Notes: generated by a model not told the origin, from the sequence alone. A DNA stretch of 61,047 bases from Flavobacteriales bacterium (GCA_947463385.1 CANHSL010000006.1:1-61047); one strand, 5' to 3'. Positions 18,715-27,308 are shown, numbered from the stretch's first letter. Numbers and translations: made by a program.

Positions 18715-19146
18715 TTAATTAATTAGATAAATCACTAGAATTAATAATGCAATGATTCCATAAATAATGTACAAGCTGCGCATCTCAACATCCAAGATGG
18801 CTTGCGCTTCCGAACGTTTCTTGGGTTTTTTGGGCTCTGATTGGATTTCAATCTTGGGTTTTTTAAGCGGTTCTTTTGGTATAGGGCTATCAAAAACTCG
18901 GTATTTCTTCCAGTTAAATTTAACCTTCCCGCCAAGCACCACTTGATCCGTATCTTTTAATTGAGTAAATCCCTTTAGAACCTCCCCATTCACCTTCGTC
19001 CCCTGCGAAGAACCTAAATCGGTAATAAATACATTACCTTCAGAATCTGCAAATAATTCCAAATGCTCCGGTGCAATTTGCTCATGATCTAAAACAACTT
19101 GATTGCTTTTTGACCGACCAATACGAATGTGTGTGTTCTTAGGCAT
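18715..19146 (-). CDS. FHA-domain protein with C-terminal membrane anchor
   Basis: Residues 5-75 form a forkhead-associated domain: IRIGRSKSNQVVL, PEHLELFAD, then ITDLGSSQGTKVNGEVL, which supplies the GR, S, H and N residues that bind phosphothreonine. A basic Pro/Lys linker (PKEPLKKPKIEIQSEPKKPKKR) leads to a single hydrophobic helix at the very C-terminus (LYIIYGIIALLILVIYLI), so the FHA domain faces the cytoplasm from the inner membrane. The ATG at 19146 is preferred over the upstream TTG at 19152. A TATTTTTG box lies 17 nt upstream. It diverges from parA; no kinase is adjacent. Confidence 0.85.
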   Translation of the reverse strand: MPKNTHIRIGRSKSNQVVLDHEQIAPEHLELFADSEGNVFITDLGSSQGTKVNGEVLKGFTQLKDTDQVVLGGKVKFNWKKYRVFDSPIPKEPLKKPKIEIQSEPKKPKKRSEAQAILDVEMRSLYIIYGIIALLILVIYLIN

Positions 19147-19215
19147 TACCAATTGTGATTTAACAAAAATAATGAAAATGGTTGATAAAAAGGCGGATTA
19201 TCATAGAATTCGAAC

Positions 19216-19246
19216 TTGCAGAAGCATGGGTGAATCACTATTTTTG
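19216..19246 (+). promoter_or_regulatory. Promoter of the parA operon, abutting the start codon
   Basis: TTG (19216-19218), a 20-nt spacer and TATTTTTG (19239-19246) match the Bacteroidota consensus exactly. The parA ATG follows after only 4 nt (TGGT), so transcription is expected to begin at or next to the A of ATG. Confidence 0.65.
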
Positions 19247-19250
19247 TGGT

Positions 19251-20069
19251 ATGGCAAAAACCATTGCAATTGCAAACCAAAAAGGAGGCGTAGGAAAAAC
19301 GACCACATCAATAAATCTTGGCGGATGCCTGGGTGTTTTAGAATATAAGACATTACTTATCGATGCGGACCCACAAGCCAATTCAACTTCTGGATTAGGG
19401 TTCGACCCAAAGAATGTGAACAACATTTATGATTGTTTGGTTAATGGGGTTCCAACAGCCTCACTCATTTTGGAGACCAATACCCCTAATCTTTATTTAT
19501 TGCCCTCTCATATCGATTTGGTAGGTGCTGAATTAGAGATGATTAATCTTGAAGACCGGGAATACCTGCTCAAAAAAGCACTGGAAGAAGTTATCGATTC
19601 GTATGATGTAATTCTGATTGATTGCTCACCATCGCTCGGATTAATTACTGTAAATTCCTTAGTAGCTGCTGATTCTGTTTTGATTCCAGTGCAATGTGAG
19701 TATTTCGCATTGGAAGGATTAAGCAAATTAATCAATACCATAAAAATCGTTCAGGGTCGCTTGAATCCAACCCTAGAAATTGAAGGGATGCTGCTGACCA
19801 TGTACGATACCAGACTGCGTCTTGCCAATCAAGTGGTTGACGAAGTTAAAACGCATTTTCAAAGCCTAGTCTTTGACACCATCATTCATAGAAATACTAC
19901 CCTATCCGAATCATCAAGTCATGGAATTCCTGTGATTATGCATGATGCAGCCTCAAAAGGCGCAGTAAATTACCTGAATTTAGCGAGAGAAATTCTTCAG
20001 AAAAACAACCTCACCAAAATGGGTAATTCAGATAAACAAATCGATTTTGACTCAGAAAATGACTTCTAA
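19251..20069 (+). CDS. parA: Chromosome partitioning ATPase ParA
   Basis: Deviant Walker A KGGVGKTT at residues 11-18, LLIDADPQANSTSGLG (Walker A') and DVILIDCSPSLGLITVN (Walker B) identify a ParA/Soj ATPase. The ATG at 19251 (MAKTIAIANQKGG) is chosen; the longer frame to 19182 would place the promoter inside the gene. 272 residues is normal for a chromosomal ParA. It binds DNA non-specifically in the ATP form and moves ParB-bound origins. It overlaps parB by 11 nt and heads the operon parA-parB-DUF5683-dapB-lepB-wbqC. Confidence 0.95.
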   Translation: MAKTIAIANQKGGVGKTTTSINLGGCLGVLEYKTLLIDADPQANSTSGLGFDPKNVNNIYDCLVNGVPTASLILETNTPNLYLLPSHIDLVGAELEMINLEDREYLLKKALEEVIDSYDVILIDCSPSLGLITVNSLVAADSVLIPVQCEYFALEGLSKLINTIKIVQGRLNPTLEIEGMLLTMYDTRLRLANQVVDEVKTHFQSLVFDTIIHRNTTLSESSSHGIPVIMHDAASKGAVNYLNLAREILQKNNLTKMGNSDKQIDFDSENDF

Positions 20070-20919
20070 CAATAAAAAAGGCTTAGCGCTTGGCCGTGGA
20101 TTAGGTGCCTTACTTTCTACCAATGAACCCGGTATTGGTGGGACTACCATGGTTGAAATTGCATGCATTGAGGCTAACCCCTTCAATCCCCGAACGCATT
20201 TTGAATCCGAGGCCTTGGAAGAACTGGCGTCTTCAATTAAAGCCTTAGGAATTATACAACCCTTAACCTTACGGCAAATTAGTCCGAACCGGTATCAACT
20301 TATTTCTGGTGAACGAAGGCTTCGCGCATCTCAAATCGCAGGACTTACGGCCGTGCCGGCTTACATCCGCGTAGCAAATGATCAGTCGATGTTGGAAATG
20401 GCCTTGGTTGAAAATATTCAACGAGAGAATTTAAATGCCATAGAAATCGGATTATCGTACCATCGATTAATTGAAGAATGCAAGTATACCCAATCTGAAT
20501 TGGGTCAGAAAATTTCTAAATCTCGCTCTGACATAGCAAATCACCTCAGATTACTGAAACTTCCCGCAGCAATACAAGCTGCCGTGCGAGATAATGAATT
20601 GACGATGGGACATGCCCGTGCCTTGCTCAGTATATCCAATGAATCGGAACAGCTAAAAGCATTCGAGGCCATTAAAATAAATCAACTGAGCGTTCGAGAG
20701 GTAGAACAATGGGGAAAACCAAGCAGTAAACCTAAATCACCTGCCCCTAAATTAACCCCGAAATCAGCTGTCGTTCGATCTATAGAGAACCAACTCAAAG
20801 CGAAACTTGGATTAAAAGTACAAGTAAACCAGAATGCACAAGGTAAAGGGAAAATCACCCTTTCATTCAACTCCATGGAACAGTTGAACATGCTCTTAGA
20901 AACACTAGGCAATTCATGA
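20059..20919 (+). CDS. parB: Chromosome partitioning protein ParB (CTPase/DNA-binding)
   Basis: The N-terminal GLALGRGLGALL box that contacts ParA, then the CTP-binding part (NPFNPRTHFESEALEELASSIKALGIIQPL, SGERRLRASQIAGL with the GERRxRA motif) and the HTH region (YTQSELGQKISKSRSDIANHLRLLKLP). 286 residues is normal, and the C-terminal dimerisation domain is present (VRSIENQLKAKLGLKV). Start ATG 20059 is preferred to TTG 20047. It loads at parS sites; I did not find an obvious parS palindrome (TGTTTCACGTGAAACA type) in the window, by eye. Confidence 0.94.
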   Translation: MTSNNKKGLALGRGLGALLSTNEPGIGGTTMVEIACIEANPFNPRTHFESEALEELASSIKALGIIQPLTLRQISPNRYQLISGERRLRASQIAGLTAVPAYIRVANDQSMLEMALVENIQRENLNAIEIGLSYHRLIEECKYTQSELGQKISKSRSDIANHLRLLKLPAAIQAAVRDNELTMGHARALLSISNESEQLKAFEAIKINQLSVREVEQWGKPSSKPKSPAPKLTPKSAVVRSIENQLKAKLGLKVQVNQNAQGKGKITLSFNSMEQLNMLLETLGNS

Positions 20920-21452
20920 AATTGCTCCTGAGCTTTATTGTATTGTCAATACACGTAGTATTGATCAACGGACAAAAGCAACTAAACGACAGTGTGATTC
21001 CTTTCAAAAAAGCTGCATTATTGTCTGCATGTATTCCAGGCGGAGGACAAGTATACAACAGCATTCATACAAGCGGAAGAAAAAATGCATTTTGGAAAGT
21101 ACCGCTTATTGCTGCAGGAATTGGTGGAACTACCTACCTGTTAATTCAAAATCAACGGCTGGTGCAAAGCATTAAAACAGAATATAACCAACGTCAAATC
21201 GGTGGCGCGGTCAATCCGAATTGGGTCGACTATGATGACCTTGCGCTGGTTTCACTTTACGATCAATATGCGCGATTACGTGACCTATCAATTTTAGGCA
21301 TCGGGGCCGTTTATGCCATTCAGATTCTTGACGCAGCGGTAGAAGCACATTTTCTTAGTTTTGACGTCTCAAAAGATTTAAGTTTGTTAATTCGTCCGTC
21401 CTTTATAAATTCATCTGCGCTTGGAATGACGGCAAAAATCACCTTAAAATAA
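20916..21452 (+). CDS. DUF5683-domain membrane protein
   Basis: A signal-like N-terminus ends in LINGQ, then ALLSACIPGGGQVYNS, the signature of the DUF5683 family that sits between parB and dapB across Flavobacteriia, then two short hydrophobic helices (VPLIAAGIGGTTYLLI and LSILGIGAVYAIQILDA). Function is unknown. It overlaps parB by 4 nt (ATGA) and is 4 nt from dapB. Confidence 0.8.
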   Translation: MKLLLSFIVLSIHVVLINGQKQLNDSVIPFKKAALLSACIPGGGQVYNSIHTSGRKNAFWKVPLIAAGIGGTTYLLIQNQRLVQSIKTEYNQRQIGGAVNPNWVDYDDLALVSLYDQYARLRDLSILGIGAVYAIQILDAAVEAHFLSFDVSKDLSLLIRPSFINSSALGMTAKITLK

Positions 21453-21456
21453 GGCC

Positions 21457-22170
21457 ATGAAAATCGCTCTAATCGGATATGGTAAAATGGGTAAAATCAT
21501 AGAACGCTTAGCGATAGCGCGCGGTCATGAAATTGTATCCATTTATAATTCTCAAAAACCGTATGCAGGCAATGAACTGAGCACTGCCGATGTGGCCATT
21601 GAATTTACACGTCCTGATGCGGTGGTTGAACACATTAAAACAGCCATCAGACAAAAATTACCGATTGTAGTGGGAACCACCGCTTGGAGTACATCACAGG
21701 AGGATATTTTTGAACTTGTTTCACAGGCGCAAGGAAGTTTATTGTATGCCTCAAACTTTAGCGTTGGTGTGAATATATTTCAACAATTAACAGAAAAGCT
21801 TGCGCGCCTGATCGAATCACAAACGCAGTACACCTTACGCATAGAAGAAACCCATCACCTACAAAAATTAGATGCCCCCAGTGGAACCGCGGTAACGCTT
21901 GCTGAAGGAATAATCGCAAACAATACCAACTACTGCGAATGGCAACTCGGGAACGAGGTATCAACGAATCAAATTTCCATTATTGCCCATAGAGAACCGG
22001 ATGTTCCTGGAACCCATGAAGTGTTCGCTACATCCACCATTGATACCATTACGCTTAGCCACGAAGCACATTCGAGGGAAGGATTTGCGCTCGGTGCAAT
22101 CTTAGCCGCTGAGTTTTTACTCGGAAAACAAGGTGTTTTTACCATGAAAGATGTTTTAAATTTAAAATAA
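21457..22170 (+). CDS. dapB: 4-hydroxy-tetrahydrodipicolinate reductase
   Basis: The N-terminal Rossmann motif GYGKMGK, the catalytic/substrate block EETHHLQKLDAPSGTAVTLA (residues about 128-147, with His-His and the Lys-Asp-Ala-Pro-Ser-Gly-Thr loop) and REPDVPGTHEV are all present. 237 residues is slightly short but typical for Bacteroidota. It reduces the lysine/meso-diaminopimelate precursor with NAD(P)H in the cytoplasm. Its place between the par genes and lepB is conserved in flavobacteria and has no known biochemical reason. Confidence 0.94.
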   Translation: MKIALIGYGKMGKIIERLAIARGHEIVSIYNSQKPYAGNELSTADVAIEFTRPDAVVEHIKTAIRQKLPIVVGTTAWSTSQEDIFELVSQAQGSLLYASNFSVGVNIFQQLTEKLARLIESQTQYTLRIEETHHLQKLDAPSGTAVTLAEGIIANNTNYCEWQLGNEVSTNQISIIAHREPDVPGTHEVFATSTIDTITLSHEAHSREGFALGAILAAEFLLGKQGVFTMKDVLNLK

Positions 22171-22174
22171 CGCT

Positions 22175-24097
22175 ATGAGTTTTATCTATTTCTACCTACT
22201 TATCCTGATTAATCCCTTCCTTGGACAATGGGGTAAACAATTTCAAAAGATGGGCTTAAGCTCATCCAATGCCTATATCCCGCTGTACAATTATTACTTG
22301 GTGTTCAAGCACACGAACAAAAAACCATTTTGGACCATCCTAATGCTTATTCCTGGGGTTCATTTAATTATGATGATGGTTGCCAACGTAAGCTTAATTC
22401 GTCGATTCGGTCGATTCTCACTAATGGATACCTTTCAAGGAATCTTCTTTCCATATGTATTGATGCACCAACTGGTGTCTGATGAAAAAGCAGTTCAAGT
22501 GGCTGAAACCAATTGGAATAATGCCAAAGAACTCGAAGCAAGAAAATGGGGAGATCATCTTGTACTGTTTATGTGTCTTCCTGTACTTGGTCACGCGCTA
22601 GAACTCTTATTTTCTCTCATTTCGAGTAGAAAAGCGGGAAGTAAAACAGGCGTTAAAGAATGGGGAGATTCGTTGCTGTTTGCGTTAATTGCTGCAACCG
22701 TGATTCGAACCTATGTGTTTGAACCTTTCCAAATCCCAACGGGTTCCATGGAAAAAACTATGCTTGTAGGCGATTTCTTATTTGTAAATAAATTAGCCTT
22801 TGGACCAAAAGTACCGATTACCCCCCTCTCCTATCCGCTTGTACACAACAACGTTCCGTGGGTGAATATTCCATCGTATTTAACGATTGAGAAAGGATCA
22901 TATTTCCGACTACCGGGCTTTGGAAAAATCAAACCCTACGACATTGTGGTATTTAATTACCCTTCGGGAGACACTGCGGTGTATGACCCAAGGATTCCAA
23001 ATGGACTTATGGGGCATGATTATCATGGAATAATTAATAACGAAGCAATTTGGCAGTTTAGAATCAAAAATAACTTGCTTGGGAAAGGAGTAAATGCGGC
23101 TGATTCACTCAAGTTCCTCTCTTTTATAGATAATATTGATTATTGGAGGAATATAGCACGTGAAAACTTGAAGAATGGACTTTTTCCAATTTACTCTACG
23201 GAAAACGCGGAAGGCATGACGCATGACGGGTTAATTTATCGTCCGGTAGATAAACGGGAGAACTATATCAAGCGCTGTATTGGTACACCGGGTGATGTTA
23301 TAAAAATTGAGAATGCCACGGTATACCGCAATGGAAAACCTGCTAAGATCTTTGATAACATGGCGTTCAAGTGGGATGTAAGCAAGGCAACGGCTACCTT
23401 CAACGCACAAGAAATGTTCGAACGATTCGGGCTTGAAAATGCACCTGATGCATCGCGATACGATTACGAAGAAGGAGATTCTACCAATCCATATGTATTG
23501 AATATTTCACCACTGGAAAAACGAAACATTCAAAAAGCGTATCCAAATGCCAAATTTAGTGTGCACATCGATCGTCCTTCGTATACGGTTGAAAAACGCA
23601 ATCCCAGTCCGGAAGAACTTATAGAAAACCTCGAATGTTTTCCTAAGGATTTTTATGTGAACAATACCATGACTGATTTCCAGGAATTTCGCGTACCAAA
23701 AAAGGGGGCTACGGTAAGAATAAGTTCTAAAAACATTGCATGGTATCGTCGGATTATTACGGCTTATGAAGGTCATACCTTGGTGGAAAAGAAAGACGGA
23801 ACGATACTTATCGACGATAAAAAAGCAAGCTCGTATACCTTTGGAATGAATTATTATTGGATGATGGGAGACAATCGCTATAATTCAGCAGACTCAAGGG
23901 TTTGGGGCTTTGTACCAGAAGATCATATCGTGGGGCGTGCTTCCTTAGTTTGGTTATCAAAGAGCCCATACAAAGGCTTCCGAATGGAACGAATTCTTAA
24001 GAATGTAAGCCAAGAAGGTTCATTTAGCATACTTCAATTAATAGGCTTTGCATTAGGAATTGGTGTATTGATTGCTATTTTCAAGTATTTGGCTTAG
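22175..24097 (+). CDS. lepB: Signal peptidase I, long Bacteroidota form
   Basis: The catalytic Ser lies in IPTGSMEKTM near residue 191 and the Lys in YIKRCIGTPGD near 364; the closing box YWMMGDNRYNSADSRVWGFVPEDHIVGRA is intact. At 640 residues it is about twice the length of E. coli LepB. The first 170 residues add several membrane helices, and a roughly 170-residue insertion separates the catalytic Ser and Lys. A further insertion between Lys and the GDNR box contains a charged segment (DRPSYTVEKRNPSPEELIE). It cleaves signal peptides at the outer face of the inner membrane. A C-terminal helix (FSILQLIGFALGIGVLIAIF) is extra. Confidence 0.92.
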   Translation: MSFIYFYLLILINPFLGQWGKQFQKMGLSSSNAYIPLYNYYLVFKHTNKKPFWTILMLIPGVHLIMMMVANVSLIRRFGRFSLMDTFQGIFFPYVLMHQLVSDEKAVQVAETNWNNAKELEARKWGDHLVLFMCLPVLGHALELLFSLISSRKAGSKTGVKEWGDSLLFALIAATVIRTYVFEPFQIPTGSMEKTMLVGDFLFVNKLAFGPKVPITPLSYPLVHNNVPWVNIPSYLTIEKGSYFRLPGFGKIKPYDIVVFNYPSGDTAVYDPRIPNGLMGHDYHGIINNEAIWQFRIKNNLLGKGVNAADSLKFLSFIDNIDYWRNIARENLKNGLFPIYSTENAEGMTHDGLIYRPVDKRENYIKRCIGTPGDVIKIENATVYRNGKPAKIFDNMAFKWDVSKATATFNAQEMFERFGLENAPDASRYDYEEGDSTNPYVLNISPLEKRNIQKAYPNAKFSVHIDRPSYTVEKRNPSPEELIENLECFPKDFYVNNTMTDFQEFRVPKKGATVRISSKNIAWYRRIITAYEGHTLVEKKDGTILIDDKKASSYTFGMNYYWMMGDNRYNSADSRVWGFVPEDHIVGRASLVWLSKSPYKGFRMERILKNVSQEGSFSILQLIGFALGIGVLIAIFKYLA

Positions 24098-24679
24098 ATG
24101 ATTTTTCCTACGGCGTATTTCCCGAGTATACGTTATTTACGGGAACTTTGTAAGCACGAATCCGTAGTCATTGATCAGCACGAACATTGGATAAAACAAA
24201 GCATTAGAAATCGATGCGAAATCCTTACTCCTGAAGGAATTCTTCGGTTAATTGTTCCCATTGCCCACAGTGACTACAAGCAGTGCATTTCTGAAATCAA
24301 AATCAGCAACGACAGTTCTTGGCAAATCAAACATTGGAGGGCTATACAATCTGCCTATGGGAAGGCGCCTTATTTTGAAGCCTATCACCTGGAGATTGAG
24401 GACATATTACTGAAGCATCCGATGACGCTTTGGGAGCTTAACCTACAAATTATACGGTTTCTAATAGACGCATGGGAATTACCGGTATCCATTAAGGAAT
24501 CAAACGAGTTTATCCCGTATATTGAACAAGACTCAAGACACACGAACTGGTTGAGTCGTGAGCAGTTCAAAGCATATCAGCAGGTATTTAGCTACCATAA
24601 ACCATTCTCGAGTAACTTGTCTGCACTTGATTTATTGCTGTGCGAAGGGCCTATGGGAAGATTACTTCTTTTGGATTAA
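24098..24679 (+). CDS. WbqC-like family protein
   Basis: PTAYFPSIRYLRELCKH at the N-terminus, the block QSIRNRCEILTPEGILRLIVPI and WQIKHWRAIQSAYGKAPYFEAY are the conserved parts of the WbqC family. Family members have been found in O-antigen clusters, but the biochemical role is unknown; the flavobacterial gene regularly follows lepB. It starts directly after the lepB stop. Its stop shares the 4-mer TTAA with the convergent gene. Confidence 0.85.
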   Translation: MIFPTAYFPSIRYLRELCKHESVVIDQHEHWIKQSIRNRCEILTPEGILRLIVPIAHSDYKQCISEIKISNDSSWQIKHWRAIQSAYGKAPYFEAYHLEIEDILLKHPMTLWELNLQIIRFLIDAWELPVSIKESNEFIPYIEQDSRHTNWLSREQFKAYQQVFSYHKPFSSNLSALDLLLCEGPMGRLLLLD

Positions 24680-25641
24680 CGTCCAAAAACCAATCCTTTT
24701 CCACCTTTGGATTGCCACAGCTTATTCCAAGAAATTCGCACGATTGAATTCTTAATTAAATCCTCATTAGAGATTAATAAATCTCCATTCTGCGCGAAGG
24801 TTAATCCGGTTGGATTAGGGAACAAACTGGCATCCAATTCTGAATAATTTTTGACTACTCCGAATTGATCAAAAACAATTAAAGAGCGATCGGTACCCGA
24901 CAGAATATAAACCTCATTGGTTTTTGGATGAACCGCAATCGCATTGGGGATTATAGTTAGCCCATGAACTGTATCTTTCAATTCGGTAATTCGATTTGCA
25001 TGGATTCTGATTCCATTCTCGGTAGCAAAACGCTCAATTTCATCCACATCAAAAGAAAACAAGGGAGCGGATGTAAAGCGATTCTTATTGACATTGAACG
25101 TATACACGGACCTAAGACGATTCGATGTTGGGTTTTCAACCTCGGGATTAAAATAGATTCGATGTGTGGTTTTATGAAAACACGCGGAGGTGCTTGTCCA
25201 ATTCGGACGAATATTCGAAATTTTATGCGTTGATGAAGAATCATAAGGGAACGAAGAAACAAATACATCCATCTTCTCATCAAACAGATACAAGAGGCTA
25301 TCCACCTGTACGAAGGAGGAGAGCGTTACATCGGATGTTAATGGACTTACCAATGAAAAGGACGTTGAGTCTGTATTTAAAAGCACCAACGAATTCCCAC
25401 CTGTTCCCTGCATAGCCATTAAGTGCATACTATCAAGGCTGGAAATCTCACTAAATGGGAGTAAACCGGTGGGTAAAAACTGAATGCTTGACGGATGTTG
25501 TAAATCAAAATAACCACTTTCTTTTTGAAAATGAGTTGCTTGAAACCGGTAATATTGGTCCACCCCAAACGATTCAATTGCTTTTGTTGCAATGAACGAA
25601 AGGGTAGCGAGAACTAAAGAAAAAGCCACTTGGCGCTTCAT
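24676..25641 (-). CDS. SdiA-regulated-like beta-propeller protein, exported
   Basis: An N-terminal hydrophobic helix (VAFSLVLATLSFIATKA) may be a signal or anchor. The rest shows repeated strands, ending with VKNYSELDASLFPNPTGLTFAQNGDLLISNE, close to the final blade of SdiA-regulated/NHL-type propellers (L-x-P-x-LF-x-PxGIxF-x-x-xGxLyISNE). Other blades are IAVHPKTNEVYILSGTDRSLIVFD and KTTHRIYFNPE. Role unknown; such proteins sit in the periplasm or on the surface. Confidence 0.6.
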   Translation of the reverse strand: MKRQVAFSLVLATLSFIATKAIESFGVDQYYRFQATHFQKESGYFDLQHPSSIQFLPTGLLPFSEISSLDSMHLMAMQGTGGNSLVLLNTDSTSFSLVSPLTSDVTLSSFVQVDSLLYLFDEKMDVFVSSFPYDSSSTHKISNIRPNWTSTSACFHKTTHRIYFNPEVENPTSNRLRSVYTFNVNKNRFTSAPLFSFDVDEIERFATENGIRIHANRITELKDTVHGLTIIPNAIAVHPKTNEVYILSGTDRSLIVFDQFGVVKNYSELDASLFPNPTGLTFAQNGDLLISNEDLIKNSIVRISWNKLWQSKGGKGLVFGR

Positions 25642-25711
25642 ACGTCAACGAAGTTATAAAAAACAATTCAATAAATTTAGATTCATTAACAAAACTTATA
25701 GTTGATTTAAC

Positions 25712-25742
25712 TTGTTAAATAGGCCCTACTGAACTACATTTG
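25712..25742 (+). promoter_or_regulatory. Promoter of the outer-membrane protein gene
   Basis: TTG (25712-25714), a 20-nt spacer and TACATTTG (25735-25742) fit the Bacteroidota consensus. The predicted 5' leader to the ATG at 25770 is about 21 nt, with no Shine-Dalgarno sequence. Confidence 0.65.
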
Positions 25743-25769
25743 TTTTAATTGAAGTTAATTTTTCGGATT

Positions 25770-26444
25770 ATGAAATTTACGCTATTCGTTCTTGTTTTAG
25801 GTTTTGTTTCCTCCATGTTTGCTCAAATGAGTATTTCAGCGGGTACAGGCATTTTAAATGGCGTTGGTACGCAACGTAAATCCGTTGGATTTAATGTTGG
25901 ACTTGAACTTCCAAGATCAAGCGACTTAACCTTTTTTATTCGTGCTTCCGCATTTTTACCCAATCAAGACAGCACAACCCGTTATGCAAACATGACTGCA
26001 AATGATGTAACAACCACGCCTTACACGCTTTCCGTACCTTACAACATTAAATCCCACACATTCTATGTTGAGGGTGGAACAAGGTCGTACATGTTAAATG
26101 ATTACGACAACGGATTTGCGCTATATGGTGGAAGCGTTTTTGGCATCGGAATAAACACCACGAGCGCTAAATTCTCGAAATTTGATTATACAAAACAGTA
26201 CGAATGGGAAGGCTTGTATTCGCTTCCAAATGCAAATCCCACCAAAGGAAGCATCTATTATTTGGCATTAGGCATACAAGGAGGCTTTAAATACACCATT
26301 CCCGTACGAGGCACCCTGTTTTTTGATATTACAGGAACCTACTCTGTATTAAATCTAGCAAATAATAGTGCGGGTGAAAATAGCCACACCTACTCGCGTT
26401 TGAATTTTTTATTCCAACTGGGGTATCGACGAGATTTATATTAA
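25770..26444 (+). CDS. Probable outer-membrane beta-barrel protein
   Basis: Signal peptide MKFTLFVLVLGFVSSMFAQ from the ATG at 25770; the in-frame TTG at 25749 only adds seven residues. The mature 205 residues alternate hydrophobic and polar residues and end in FLFQLGYRRDLY, a terminal aromatic-rich strand as in outer-membrane barrels. Strands such as SVGFNVGLELP, LTFFIRASAFLP and KSHTFYVEGGTRSYML support an 8-strand barrel. Specific role unknown. The last 9 nt overlap the end of aroK on the other strand. Confidence 0.65.
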   Translation: MKFTLFVLVLGFVSSMFAQMSISAGTGILNGVGTQRKSVGFNVGLELPRSSDLTFFIRASAFLPNQDSTTRYANMTANDVTTTPYTLSVPYNIKSHTFYVEGGTRSYMLNDYDNGFALYGGSVFGIGINTTSAKFSKFDYTKQYEWEGLYSLPNANPTKGSIYYLALGIQGGFKYTIPVRGTLFFDITGTYSVLNLANNSAGENSHTYSRLNFLFQLGYRRDLY

Positions 26445-26951
26445 TGCCTCGATTCGTTGTAGGGTCTCCTCCACCGTACCGTTGGCATCAATGATGTAAT
26501 CCGCTTTTGTATAGATAGGCTCTCTTTGTGCAAGTTCTTCGGCGATAAATTGTACGAGTTCTCCGCGATTCTTTTGCTGCAGTAAGGGACGATTTGAGGT
26601 CTCATCTACAAGCCGTTTAAGTAAGATTTCTTTGTCAACGCGTAAGTAAATTGAGGTACAATTTCTTGAAATCCATTGCCAATTTTCATGATCTAAGGGA
26701 AACCCACCGCCACACGAAATTACTAGGGGTGCTTGCGTATTCATTTCAAATACAAATTCACGTTCCAGCGCGCGAAATGCAGGCCAACCCAAAGCGCTTA
26801 CAATTTCCGAGATCGACTGCCCCTGTTTCTCTTCAATCCAAGAATCACTATCCACCCAAGAAATCCCCAAACGTTGAGCCAATGCCTTGCCAACGGCAGA
26901 TTTACCGGCTCCCATAAAACCCAACAAACACAAATGTTTCTGTAAAATCAC
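26436..26951 (-). CDS. aroK: Shikimate kinase
   Basis: Walker A GFMGAGKSAVG at residues 11-21, SWVDSDSWIEEKQGQSISEI (shikimate-binding Asp), FRALEREF, SCGGGFPL and the lid SNRPLL identify AroK. The GTG at 26951 is preferred: the only upstream alternative, TTG at 26975, lies inside a TATTTTTG box (complement of 26973-26980) that is the likely promoter. The 171-residue form is the usual length. It phosphorylates shikimate in aromatic amino acid synthesis, in the cytoplasm. Confidence 0.9.
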   Translation of the reverse strand: MILQKHLCLLGFMGAGKSAVGKALAQRLGISWVDSDSWIEEKQGQSISEIVSALGWPAFRALEREFVFEMNTQAPLVISCGGGFPLDHENWQWISRNCTSIYLRVDKEILLKRLVDETSNRPLLQQKNRGELVQFIAEELAQREPIYTKADYIIDANGTVEETLQRIEALI

Positions 26952-26992
26952 CCTTTTTTTAACTATATTTCTCAAAAATACCGAATAAAGGA

Positions 26993-27021
26993 TTGCTAGA
27001 AGAATATTTTTGGTATATTTG
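26993..27021 (+). promoter_or_regulatory. Promoter of tRNA-Lys
   Basis: TTG (26993-26995), an 18-nt spacer and TATATTTG (27014-27021) match the consensus. CACCCT follows, as in the rpsP promoter, and the mature tRNA begins 16 nt after the -7 box. Confidence 0.75.
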
Positions 27022-27036
27022 CACCCTCAAATCAGC

Positions 27037-27109
27037 GATTCCGTAGCTCAGCTGGTAGAGCAATACACTTTTAATGTATGGGCCCTGGGTTCGAATCCCA
27101 GCGGGATCA
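27037..27109 (+). tRNA. tRNA-Lys (anticodon TTT)
   Basis: The cloverleaf folds by hand. The acceptor GATTCCG pairs with CGGGATC (one T-G pair), the D stem is GCTC/GAGC with loop AGCTGGTA, the anticodon stem ATACA/TGTAT has loop CTTTTAA (anticodon TTT), and the T stem CTGGG/CCCAG has loop TTCGAAT. The discriminator is A. CCA is not encoded. It has its own promoter and a strong terminator directly after. Confidence 0.95.
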
Positions 27110-27110
27110 C

Positions 27111-27146
27111 AAAAAAAGTCCACTTCGAAAGAAGCGGACTTTTTTG
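27111..27146 (+). terminator. Intrinsic terminator of tRNA-Lys
   Basis: A-rich stem AAAAAAGTCC pairs with GGACTTTTTT, with an inner CTTC-GAAA-GAAG tetraloop hairpin. The U tract coincides with the 3' arm, so it can work on both strands. Confidence 0.8.
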
Positions 27147-27187
27147 TTTAGGAACGAACCAAGCTTGCTTGAGTGAGGGAATAAACA

Positions 27188-27223
27188 AAAAAGTCCGAGC
27201 CTTGTGAAACAAGGTGGGCTTTA
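27188..27223 (+). repeat. Second terminator-like hairpin, similar to the tRNA-Lys terminator
   Basis: AAAAAGTCC occurs again 80 nt downstream and pairs (with one T-G) with GGGCTTT, around an inner CCTTG / CAAGG stem with a TGAAA loop. It looks like a diverged partial copy of the tRNA terminator. A further perfect palindrome, ACGAGC-GT-GCTCGT, lies at 27252-27265. No gene is present here. Confidence 0.45.
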
Positions 27224-27308
27224 TGCTTGGATTGAGCCCCATTCCCGGAAAACGAGCGTGCTCGTAATCCCAATGTTTAAATTTATTAAAATAACCAAGG
27301 AAAACATT

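Noticed and set aside
26973-26975. TTG at 26975 as start of aroK
   Set aside because: It lies inside a TATTTTTG -7 box; the GTG at 26951 gives the normal AroK length.
27037-27265. tRNA-Lys as an integration site with a downstream attL/attR copy
   Set aside because: No direct repeat of the tRNA 3' end (CCCAGCGGGATCAC) was found downstream, and there is no integrase gene.
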